The notes below the pieces were generated by a model. The model worked only from the letters and a program-made list of their open reading frames with translations, did no database searches and was not told the DNA's origin. The translations under genes were made by a program, and so were the position numbers. This document shows, piece by piece, positions 1 through 4,591 of a DNA stretch of 6,504 nucleotides (position 1 is the first letter of the stretch; every line of letters begins with the position of its first letter). The stretch is from Candidatus Poribacteria bacterium (GTDB lineage: Bacteria; Poribacteria; WGA-4E; DTYX01), in NCBI GenBank assembly GCA_012961655.1, contig DTYX01000501.1:1-6504 (forward strand). The letters are read 5' to 3'.

Positions 1-1
1 A

Positions 2-337
2 ATGCTCGCTCATCCGACGGGGAGATTGCTTCTGGGCAGAGAAGGCTATCCAGTAAATCTAACGAAAATAATCGACGCCGCGGCGGCGAACGATGTAGTT
101 ATTGAGTTGAATGCGAATCCTCACAGATTTGACCTCGATTGGCGATACTGTAAGCTGGCGAAAGAAAAAGGCGTGAAAATCAGTATCAATCCCGATGCAC
201 ATCATCCAGATGAGCTTCAGTATACTTACATGGGTGTCGGAATTGCGAGAAGAGGTTGGCTTGAAACTTCGGATGTTATCAATACAATGGAACTTCGGGA
301 GATATGCGCTGCCTGTAGATTCCATGTTCGTCAATAA
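2..337 (+). CDS. polX: PolX-type DNA polymerase/3'-5' exonuclease, C-terminal PHP domain (5' end outside window)
   Basis: These are the last 111 residues of a gene entering from the left; the ATG at 2 is an internal Met, not a start. Seen: an AHPTGR motif at visible residues 3-8, followed by a GYPVNL segment; a hydrophobic strand leading to ELNANPHRFDLDWR; then a INPDAHH motif; then GVGIARRGWL and a short helix. This order is that of the PHP domain ending bacterial family X polymerases, where the His and Asp of AHPTGR and PDAH bind catalytic metals for 3'-5' exonuclease activity. Known for the family: an N-terminal Pol beta-like domain fills short gaps in base-excision repair; that part is not in the window. 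The stop codon touches the left inverted repeat of the next locus, so the last few residues may have been altered by an insertion. A free-standing PHP phosphoesterase is less likely. Confidence 0.85.
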   Translation: MLAHPTGRLLLGREGYPVNLTKIIDAAAANDVVIELNANPHRFDLDWRYCKLAKEKGVKISINPDAHHPDELQYTYMGVGIARRGWLETSDVINTMELREICAACRFHVRQ

Positions 338-351
338 AGTCCGTGGTATCT
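337..351 (+). repeat. Left terminal inverted repeat of the Rpn cassette
   Basis: The 15 bases aagtccgtggtatct are the exact reverse complement of 1760-1774. The first base overlaps the last base of the polX stop codon. The two copies enclose the nuclease gene, its duplicated C-terminal gene and their upstream palindromes, and nothing else. No convincing target-site duplication is visible outside the repeats. Confidence 0.7.
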
Positions 352-375
352 AATTTCGCGTCCTTAGTTTATCAT

Positions 376-453
376 TTGTAGGTCGAAATTCACATTTCGA
401 CTGCGATATTTTCTGAACATCTGAGTTGTCGATTTTGGAAAATCGACCTACAA
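376..453. repeat. Inverted pair of palindromic units (BIME-like)
   Basis: Two 26-bp units face each other, at 376-401 and 428-453. Their outer ends form an 11-bp perfect inverted repeat (376-386 with 443-453). Each unit also contains its own perfect hairpin: 382-389 with 394-401 (8 bp, 4-nt loop) and 428-436 with 439-447 (9 bp, 2-nt loop). When one unit is reverse-complemented onto the other, the stem interiors differ (AAAT/ATTT against TTTT/AAAA) but both arms have changed together, so pairing is kept. This resembles paired REP sequences. There is no long T run, so a plain terminator is less likely. Confidence 0.6.
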
Positions 454-454
454 T
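426..454 (+). promoter_or_regulatory. Candidate sigma-70-type promoter of the Rpn locus
   Basis: TTGTCG at 426-431 (4 of 6 to TTGACA) and TACAAT at 449-454 (5 of 6 to TATAAT) are 17 bp apart. The second palindrome (428-447) overlaps the -35 and fills the spacer. Expected transcription start is near 461, leaving a leader of only about 17 nt before the ATG at 478. The palindrome could be an operator or simply a promoter-bearing repeat; this is inferred from consensus match only. Confidence 0.4.
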
Positions 455-477
455 ATGAAGTGCTGATAGTACAATAA

Positions 478-1455
478 ATGATGATTAATACACCACCTGA
501 ACACCCATTAGAAGAGATTGCTCAAGTCTTCGATATGACACACAAAGAGATTTGGGGTAGCCATCCACAGAAAGTCGTCCGTTTGTTGGGGATTGAAACG
601 GAAGAAGGGATGCGCATTGCCGAAAAAAATGTGGAACTGCGAAAAACCTTTGCTTTGGACGTCGACCTAGCCTTTTGGGTGGAGTATCCCGATGGACGGA
701 GATGGATTCTCCATCTGGAATTTGAAAGAGAGACAAGAAGAATTACGCCTAAACGGATGTTTCAGTATAACGTCCTTCTTGCTCTCGCCAATGACGAAGG
801 CGAGGAGTCGCTTCAATTTCCAGTCGTAGAGAGTTACCTTGTGTATTTTTGGCCAGGAACCGGGCAATCAGACCCAGGCGTCTATCATCATGGGGAAAAT
901 CCCTTTCGCTATAATAAAGTCTTCTTTTATGAGATGACCATACAAGCGATTGAAGCCGCTGAATTCTGGGAATTATTGGCTTTTGCCCCATGTTTGCGTC
1001 ACGTTCAAGCCACTGATATTATAGAAATACAAAAGAAACTCCAGGCGCATATAGATGACCCAGACACCTTACATCGTCTCTTGATTTTCCTTGCCTTCTA
1101 TTTTAAAAGACGATATAATCAAAATATCACAGATGTTATTAAGGAGTATGATATTATGGCTACTGAAAAAGCATCCATACTGGAACGTTGGGCTGAATAT
1201 GAGCAAATGAGAGGTATAGAGAGAGGTAGAATTGAAGGTATAACCGAAGGTCGAATTGAAACACTGAGAGCGCTGCTTCAAAATATCCAAGACATCTACA
1301 GCGACCGGATCGCTCAACTATTAGCCGCTCCCTTACGACCTTTGGTTCTACAAGAAGCTCAATACATTTTAGAAAGAGCGTTAGAAGGCTGCGATGACGT
1401 TTTCCGCTCGCGTGTCAAACAAGATGTGTTAGCTATTCTAAACGGGAGGCGATAG
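478..1455 (+). CDS. Rpn-like PD-(D/E)XK nuclease, full-length (RpnL-like toxin candidate)
   Basis: A 325-aa protein, N-terminus MMINTPPEHPLEEI. Seen: a nuclease-like core with D61/D63 in a FALDVDLAFW strand, then an RRWILHLEFERE strand with E81-F-E83, matching the D...(E-x-Q/K) layout of Rpn/Transposase_31-type PD-(D/E)XK proteins, although the usual Q/K is Glu here. A middle helical region (about 150-225) follows, then a charged helix with tetrapeptide repeats (GIER, GRIE, GITE, GRIE, about 246-261) and a C-terminal helical domain to 325. Known: Rpn proteins were first labelled transposases; in E. coli they are DNA-cleaving, toxic anti-phage proteins inhibited by their own separately translated C-terminal part. 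No Shine-Dalgarno sequence precedes either of the two adjacent ATGs at 478 and 481, suggesting weak translation. An internal start lies at M227. The family is moderately sure; defence function is inferred. Confidence 0.75.
   Translation: MMINTPPEHPLEEIAQVFDMTHKEIWGSHPQKVVRLLGIETEEGMRIAEKNVELRKTFALDVDLAFWVEYPDGRRWILHLEFERETRRITPKRMFQYNVLLALANDEGEESLQFPVVESYLVYFWPGTGQSDPGVYHHGENPFRYNKVFFYEMTIQAIEAAEFWELLAFAPCLRHVQATDIIEIQKKLQAHIDDPDTLHRLLIFLAFYFKRRYNQNITDVIKEYDIMATEKASILERWAEYEQMRGIERGRIEGITEGRIETLRALLQNIQDIYSDRIAQLLAAPLRPLVLQEAQYILERALEGCDDVFRSRVKQDVLAILNGRR
1141..1146 (+). promoter_or_regulatory. Internal Shine-Dalgarno for RpnS-like start
   Basis: AAGGAG lies inside the nuclease reading frame (codons for Lys-Glu), 9 nt before the in-frame ATG at 1156. 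The same site, spacing and ATG recur at 1480-1497 in front of the stand-alone small gene; 1141-1161 and 1480-1500 are identical over 21 bases. Its strength contrasts with the absence of an SD at the full-length start. Confidence 0.65.
1156..1455 (+). CDS. Internal in-frame RpnS-like protein (antitoxin candidate, gene within a gene)
   Basis: Initiation at the ATG coding for M227 of the nuclease would give a 99-aa protein, identical to its C-terminus. It starts MATEKASILERW, carries four tetrapeptide units (GIER, GRIE, GITE, GRIE, residues about 20-35), then a helical domain ending AILNGRR. Support for separate translation: AAGGAG with a 9-nt spacer; the first codons coincide with the start of the downstream duplicated gene; and the layout matches E. 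coli RpnS, which is translated from inside rpn genes, contains a dimerisation helix with variable four-residue repeats, and blocks the toxic full-length protein. Expected to act in the cytoplasm by binding the nuclease. Internal initiation is inferred from sequence and not demonstrated; it could also be only the C-terminal domain of the large protein. Confidence 0.6.
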   Translation: MATEKASILERWAEYEQMRGIERGRIEGITEGRIETLRALLQNIQDIYSDRIAQLLAAPLRPLVLQEAQYILERALEGCDDVFRSRVKQDVLAILNGRR

Positions 1456-1479
1456 ATTACTTCGCGGTTTTTCTCGAAA

Positions 1480-1485
1480 AAGGAG
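1480..1485 (+). promoter_or_regulatory. Shine-Dalgarno of the stand-alone RpnS-like gene
   Basis: AAGGAG ends 9 nt before the ATG at 1495. It fixes the start of the small gene and is part of the 21-base stretch shared exactly with 1141-1161. Confidence 0.75.
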
Positions 1486-1494
1486 TATGATATT

Positions 1495-1740
1495 ATGGCT
1501 GCTGAAGAAGCAACAGCTCTGGAAATTTTAAAGAGTAAAAGCCGAGAAGAAGGTCTAACCGAAGGTCGTATCGAAACTTTAAGAGCGTTAAGCCAACATG
1601 TCCAAGACATCTACAGCGACCAAATCGCTCAACTATTAGAAGCTCAATATATTTTAGAAAGAGCGTTAGAAGGCCGCGATGACGCTTTCCGCGAACGTGT
1701 CAAAAAGGATGTGTTGGTGATTCTAAATGGGAAGAGATAG
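1495..1740 (+). CDS. Stand-alone RpnS-like small protein (duplicated antitoxin candidate)
   Basis: An 81-aa protein starting MAAEEATALEIL and ending VILNGKR, paralogous to the last 99 residues of the upstream nuclease. It contains no nuclease core. Shared blocks include EGRIETLRAL, QDIYSD, IAQLL and AQYILERALEG. Compared with the internal copy it is 18 residues shorter: 8 residues (two tetrapeptide repeats) near position 20 and 10 residues (AAPLRPLVLQ) after QLL. It lies 39 nt after the nuclease stop codon in the same frame, with a strong AAGGAG, so it is probably co-transcribed. By analogy with RpnS it may bind the nuclease, the internal RpnS-like protein, or another Rpn protein in the genome. 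The substitutions mostly keep helix-forming residues and the frame is open, which argues against a decaying remnant, though a recent non-functional duplicate cannot be excluded. Confidence 0.7.
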   Translation: MAAEEATALEILKSKSREEGLTEGRIETLRALSQHVQDIYSDQIAQLLEAQYILERALEGRDDAFRERVKKDVLVILNGKR

Positions 1741-1759
1741 TTTGTTTTGCCGGCTTTTC

Positions 1760-1774
1760 AGATACCACGGACTT
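1760..1774 (-). repeat. Right terminal inverted repeat of the Rpn cassette
   Basis: The 15 bases agataccacggactt are the perfect reverse complement of 337-351. They begin 19 nt after the stop of the small gene. Beyond them, 1781-1813 can form a weak imperfect stem (CGCA with TGCG, GGACAG with CTGTTT), possibly the original polX terminator displaced by the insertion; that is speculative. Confidence 0.7.
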
Positions 1775-1852
1775 AATGAACGCAAGCGGACAGTAAGCGC
1801 TGTTTTGTCTGCGTGAGTTTATCAGGTTAGCGGTATCAGTATTTGACGCCAG

Positions 1853-1857
1853 GGAGG
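1853..1857 (+). promoter_or_regulatory. Shine-Dalgarno of the DegT-family gene
   Basis: GGAGG ends 8 nt before the ATG at 1866 and supports that start over later Met codons. Confidence 0.75.
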
Positions 1858-1865
1858 TTGACAAT

Positions 1866-3146
1866 ATGAATAAATCAGTAAAACTTGCGATTGAAGGTGG
1901 GAGTCCAGTAACTACGGCGCCATTTCCAGGATGGCCATCGTTTACGCCGGAGATTATTGAGGCGGCTATGGAGCCGCTGAAATCTGGAAAGGTCAATTAC
2001 TGGACTGGTCCACTCGGAATGGAATTTGAACAGAAATTCGCCGATTGGAACGGAGCGAAGTTCGGCATCTCCACCAGCAACGGCACCAGCGCATTGCATG
2101 TGGGTTTAGCTGGCCTTGGCATTGGTCCAGGAGATGAAGTTATAGTGCCATCCTATACGTTTATCGCATCATCTTTTTCCGTCTGCCAGGCGGGCGCGAT
2201 TCCCGTATTTGCGGATGTCGAAAAGGAGAGTCATACGTTATCTCCCCAATCCGTTGAGGCTAACATCAGCGAACGCACGCGCGCCATCATGCCCGTGCAT
2301 CTGTACGGTATTGTATCGAATATGGAGCCGCTTTTGGAGATTGCTAAAAAACACAATCTATTCGTAATCGAAGACTGCGCGGAAGCACACGGCGCGACAT
2401 ACAGAGGTAAAAAAGTTGGCGCCATCGGCGATGTGGGATGTTTTAGTTTCTGCCAGAGCAAAACTTTCACCACAGGTGGTGAAGGAGGCTGCGTGATTAC
2501 TGACGATGAAGAGGTAGCTTGGACATGCCGAAGTTTCAGAGACCACGGATACGATGTGGCTGAACGCTTGCGTCTGCTGGAACTTGAAGCAAAGTTGCCC
2601 TACATCCATAACATGGTGGGCTACAATTATCGCATGACTGAGATGCAATCTGCCATCGGTTTGAAGGAACTTGAAAGGCTTGACAACTGGAATCTGAAAA
2701 ATCGAAGACGCAGCGGTGAATTGCTTATCGATTTACTCAAAGATTGCGAACAGATACTGTATCTGCCGCTGCATACCGAAGAACGCTCCAACGGCTTCTG
2801 GTTGTTTCCGATGGTGTTAGAGATGGACGCTTTGGCCATTAGCGACGCTCGAGAGTTCGTGAAGGCTCTGGAAGCAGAAGGTATTCCAGCGGGCCCTGTG
2901 TTTTGGCCGCAGTGCTATCATGAAAAAGCTTTTCGCGAACATCATGGATTCGGCAGATTGAATTATCCCTTCAAAGACCCAAATGCCAGACCAGAAGCGG
3001 TGCAATACGACAAGGTCTTCTGTGAAAACGCCGCATGGCTGGAAACACGCACTTTCTGGGTTCCAACACACCCTGTGTATGAAACGAAACATATCGAGCT
3101 GATAGCAGAGGGAATTCTAAAAGTCGCGCGGGCTTATGCAAAGTGA
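1866..3146 (+). CDS. DegT/DnrJ/EryC1/StrS-family PLP-dependent sugar or cyclitol aminotransferase
   Basis: A 426-aa cytoplasmic enzyme of fold-type I. Seen: an N-terminal LAIEGG start typical of the family; SNGTSALHVGLAGLGIGPGDEV (about 71-92, phosphate-binding turn and large domain); VPSYTFIASS; FADV; VIEDCAEAHGA with D170, which should contact the pyridine nitrogen of PLP; and FSFCQSKTFTTGGEGG with K199 as the Schiff-base lysine; then GYNYRMTEMQSAIG (252-265), a conserved active-site loop. Known: these enzymes transfer an amino group from Glu or Gln to a keto-sugar or keto-inositol. The length of about 425 and the N-terminal motif resemble scyllo-inosose-type aminotransferases as well as nucleotide-sugar enzymes; the substrate cannot be read from sequence. 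The downstream Gfo/Idh/MocA dehydrogenase, 128 nt away, could supply the keto substrate. No clear promoter is visible upstream. Confidence 0.9.
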   Translation: MNKSVKLAIEGGSPVTTAPFPGWPSFTPEIIEAAMEPLKSGKVNYWTGPLGMEFEQKFADWNGAKFGISTSNGTSALHVGLAGLGIGPGDEVIVPSYTFIASSFSVCQAGAIPVFADVEKESHTLSPQSVEANISERTRAIMPVHLYGIVSNMEPLLEIAKKHNLFVIEDCAEAHGATYRGKKVGAIGDVGCFSFCQSKTFTTGGEGGCVITDDEEVAWTCRSFRDHGYDVAERLRLLELEAKLPYIHNMVGYNYRMTEMQSAIGLKELERLDNWNLKNRRRSGELLIDLLKDCEQILYLPLHTEERSNGFWLFPMVLEMDALAISDAREFVKALEAEGIPAGPVFWPQCYHEKAFREHHGFGRLNYPFKDPNARPEAVQYDKVFCENAAWLETRTFWVPTHPVYETKHIELIAEGILKVARAYAK

Positions 3147-3259
3147 AACGTTTAGTGTGAATTAAACCGATTGAGATATGCGTATAAAATTTCCATGTTG
3201 CACTCGTCGCGCATCATGCATCACGAAATACGAAATTAGTATAAGAAGTAATTTTCTTG

Positions 3260-3266
3260 AAGGAGG
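3260..3266 (+). promoter_or_regulatory. Shine-Dalgarno deciding the oxidoreductase start
   Basis: AAGGAGG ends 8 nt before the ATG at 3275. A TTG at 3257 also opens the frame but overlaps this site, so the ATG is the better start. The gap 3147-3259 shows no convincing promoter or terminator; it contains a small direct repeat (acgaaat twice, 3223-3236). Confidence 0.8.
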
Positions 3267-3274
3267 GAAGCAAA

Positions 3275-4342
3275 ATGTCAATCGGATGGGGGGTAATTGG
3301 CGCCAGTGGCATAGCGCGTCGAAGAACTATCCCCGAAGGTCTAATTCCCGCGAAAGATGCGATATTAGCGGCTGTGATGGGAACAAGCGAAGAACGAACT
3401 AAAGCGGTTGCAAAAGAATATGATGTGAAATGGTATCTTAGTGAGCAAGAATTGCTCGATGATAAAGAAGTTCAGGCTGTGTACGTTGCGACACCGACGC
3501 ATCTTCACGCTCAACAGACTATCCGCGCTCTGCGCGCTGGAAAGCATGTGTTGTGTGAAAAGCCGATGGCGATGAATCTTAAAGAAGCGGAACAGATGAT
3601 TGCTGAGGCGGAAAAGCATGATTGCAAGCTCGCCATCGGTTACATGATGCGTTTTCACGCATGGCATCAGAAGTTGAAACAGATGGTAGATGCTGACGAA
3701 CTCGGAGCGCTCGTTATGGGCAGGGCGCAATTGACATGCTGGTATCCTAAAATCGAAGGCGCATGGAGGCAAGACCCAGCTTTGGGTGGTGGCGGAGCGC
3801 TGGCGGATATGGGCAGTCACTGTATCGACTTGTTGGAGATGCTGCTCGGCCGCACGCAAAAGGTCACAGCATTCGTTGATACCATCGTACAGGACTATCC
3901 CGTTGAGGATTCTTCCGTGGTGCTTTTGCGCTGTGAAAGCGGCGCTATCGGCATAGTTGAAGCTCATTTCAATGTGCCGGATGAAGCATCTGTGAATATG
4001 CTGGAAATATACGGCTCAAAGGGACGAGTGGAAGGACGCGGTACAATTGGACAGGTATCCACAGGCGCGATGACAGCAGTTTTACAAACCGATGACAAAG
4101 AATATGACGCGGACCAACAGCGTGAGGGAACTTCCGAAGTCTTGCGACTTCAGCTACAAGTCATCGAACCTGAAGAAGTTGTCAATATCTATCAAGCTGA
4201 GATTGAGGATTTCTGTGAGGCAATCTCTCACAACCGAAAGCCTTGTGTGTCAGGCGAGGATGGTTTATGGAATCTCAGAGTGCTGATGGCGGCTTATGAA
4301 TCTTCAAAACAGGGAAAAGCCGTCAAAATGATTGGAGGGTAA
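3275..4342 (+). CDS. Gfo/Idh/MocA-family NAD(P)-dependent oxidoreductase
   Basis: A 355-aa protein beginning MSIGWGVIGASGIARR, a Rossmann dinucleotide-binding turn (GVIGASGIA, residues 6-14; a variant of G-x-G-x-x-G/A). Then VYVATPTHLHAQ (69-80) and GKHVLCEKPMAMN (89-101), where K96 of the EKP motif is the family's catalytic lysine region. The second domain has GGGGALADMGSHCIDLL (171-187), with D178 and H182 placed as in inositol and glucose dehydrogenases of this family, followed by the beta-sheet domain. Known: these enzymes oxidise or reduce a hydroxyl of sugars, inositols or nucleotide sugars in the cytoplasm. The upstream DegT-type aminotransferase suggests a two-step keto-then-amino conversion, or sugar/cyclitol catabolism; the substrate is unknown. 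The start at 3275 is chosen for its strong ribosome binding site. Length is normal for the family. Confidence 0.92.
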   Translation: MSIGWGVIGASGIARRRTIPEGLIPAKDAILAAVMGTSEERTKAVAKEYDVKWYLSEQELLDDKEVQAVYVATPTHLHAQQTIRALRAGKHVLCEKPMAMNLKEAEQMIAEAEKHDCKLAIGYMMRFHAWHQKLKQMVDADELGALVMGRAQLTCWYPKIEGAWRQDPALGGGGALADMGSHCIDLLEMLLGRTQKVTAFVDTIVQDYPVEDSSVVLLRCESGAIGIVEAHFNVPDEASVNMLEIYGSKGRVEGRGTIGQVSTGAMTAVLQTDDKEYDADQQREGTSEVLRLQLQVIEPEEVVNIYQAEIEDFCEAISHNRKPCVSGEDGLWNLRVLMAAYESSKQGKAVKMIGG

Positions 4343-4395
4343 AGGGAGCGAAAAGCGCTAAATAAAGTAAAAGAATATCTGAGTGCATTTTTCCC

Positions 4396-4425
4396 TTGAC
4401 ATGACTTCCCTGAGCATGCTAACAT
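4396..4425 (+). promoter_or_regulatory. Sigma-70-type promoter upstream of tRNA-Pro and hom
   Basis: A perfect TTGACA at 4396-4401 and TAACAT at 4420-4425 (4 of 6) are 18 bp apart, with an extended -10 TG at 4417-4418. Predicted transcription start is near 4432, about 40 nt before the tRNA. This is the best promoter in the window. The rest of the gap 4343-4472 shows only a 4-bp stem at 4347-4359 and no threonine-rich leader peptide. Confidence 0.65.
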
Positions 4426-4472
4426 TTAAAATATCCAAATTTTAGGGTGCTATATCTGGAGAATTTTCAAGT

Positions 4473-4549
4473 CGGGGCGTGGCGCAGTCCGGTAGCGCAC
4501 TTGAATGGGGTTCAAGTGGTCGCTGGTTCAAATCCAGTCGCCCCGACCA
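4473..4549 (+). tRNA. tRNA-Pro(GGG)
   Basis: A full cloverleaf is visible. Acceptor stem CGGGGCG (4473-4479) pairs with CGCCCCG (4539-4545); D stem GCGC (4482-4485) with GCGC (4495-4498); anticodon stem CTTGA (4500-4504) with TCAAG (4512-4516); T stem GCTGG (4522-4526) with CCAGT (4534-4538) around loop TTCAAAT. The anticodon loop ATGGGGT places GGG at 4507-4509 (with G37), reading CCC/CCU proline codons. Discriminator A4546 and an encoded CCA (4547-4549) follow. It lies 42 nt before the homoserine dehydrogenase start, with no terminator between. Confidence 0.95.
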
Positions 4550-4591
4550 ATTTTATGTAATAATCCAACGAGCAGCGCAGGGAGAAATAAG

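Larger units (their letters stand above)
1141..1740 (+). repeat. Tandem partial duplication of the 3' part of the nuclease gene
   Basis: Copy 1 spans about 1141-1479 and copy 2 about 1480-1759. Copy 1 begins exactly at its Shine-Dalgarno; the 21 bases from there are identical in both copies. Similarity then runs through the coding region to the stop codons and weakly beyond them (1456-1478 resembles 1741-1759). Copy 2 lacks 24 nt (two tetrapeptide units) and 30 nt (1324-1353, residues AAPLRPLVLQ) relative to copy 1. The period at the starts is 339 bp, a multiple of three, so the copies share a frame. Confidence 0.85.

Noticed and set aside
1453..1740. The small gene as a frameshifted or stop-broken tail of the nuclease
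   Set aside because: Its sequence repeats the nuclease C-terminus instead of continuing it, and the nuclease already has a complete C-terminus.
1781..1813. Possible transcription terminator after the cassette
   Set aside because: The stem is imperfect, with bulges and G-T pairs, and no T tract directly follows; it is mentioned only as a possible remnant.
3223..3236. Direct heptamer repeat acgaaat-acgaaat
   Set aside because: It is only two short A-rich copies and could easily arise by chance.
3257..3274. TTG start for the oxidoreductase
   Set aside because: The TTG overlaps the AAGGAGG that serves the ATG at 3275, and the family begins right before the Rossmann motif.
3178..3402. A 74-codon frame on the plus strand between the two sugar genes
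   Set aside because: It overlaps the oxidoreductase in another frame, lacks a ribosome binding site and has low-quality composition.
3365..3967. A 200-codon open frame on the minus strand
   Set aside because: It lies wholly opposite the Gfo/Idh/MocA gene, whose motifs are clear, and its translation shows no recognisable domain. It is a shadow frame.
4343..4472. Threonine attenuator, T-box or riboswitch upstream of hom
   Set aside because: There is no short peptide rich in Thr codons, no T-box sequence and no strong terminator/antiterminator pair.
4505..4591. Upstream extension of homoserine dehydrogenase to an ATG at 4505
   Set aside because: It would start inside the tRNA anticodon loop region, and the extra residues do not fit the family. 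The GTG at 4592 has a good ribosome binding site.
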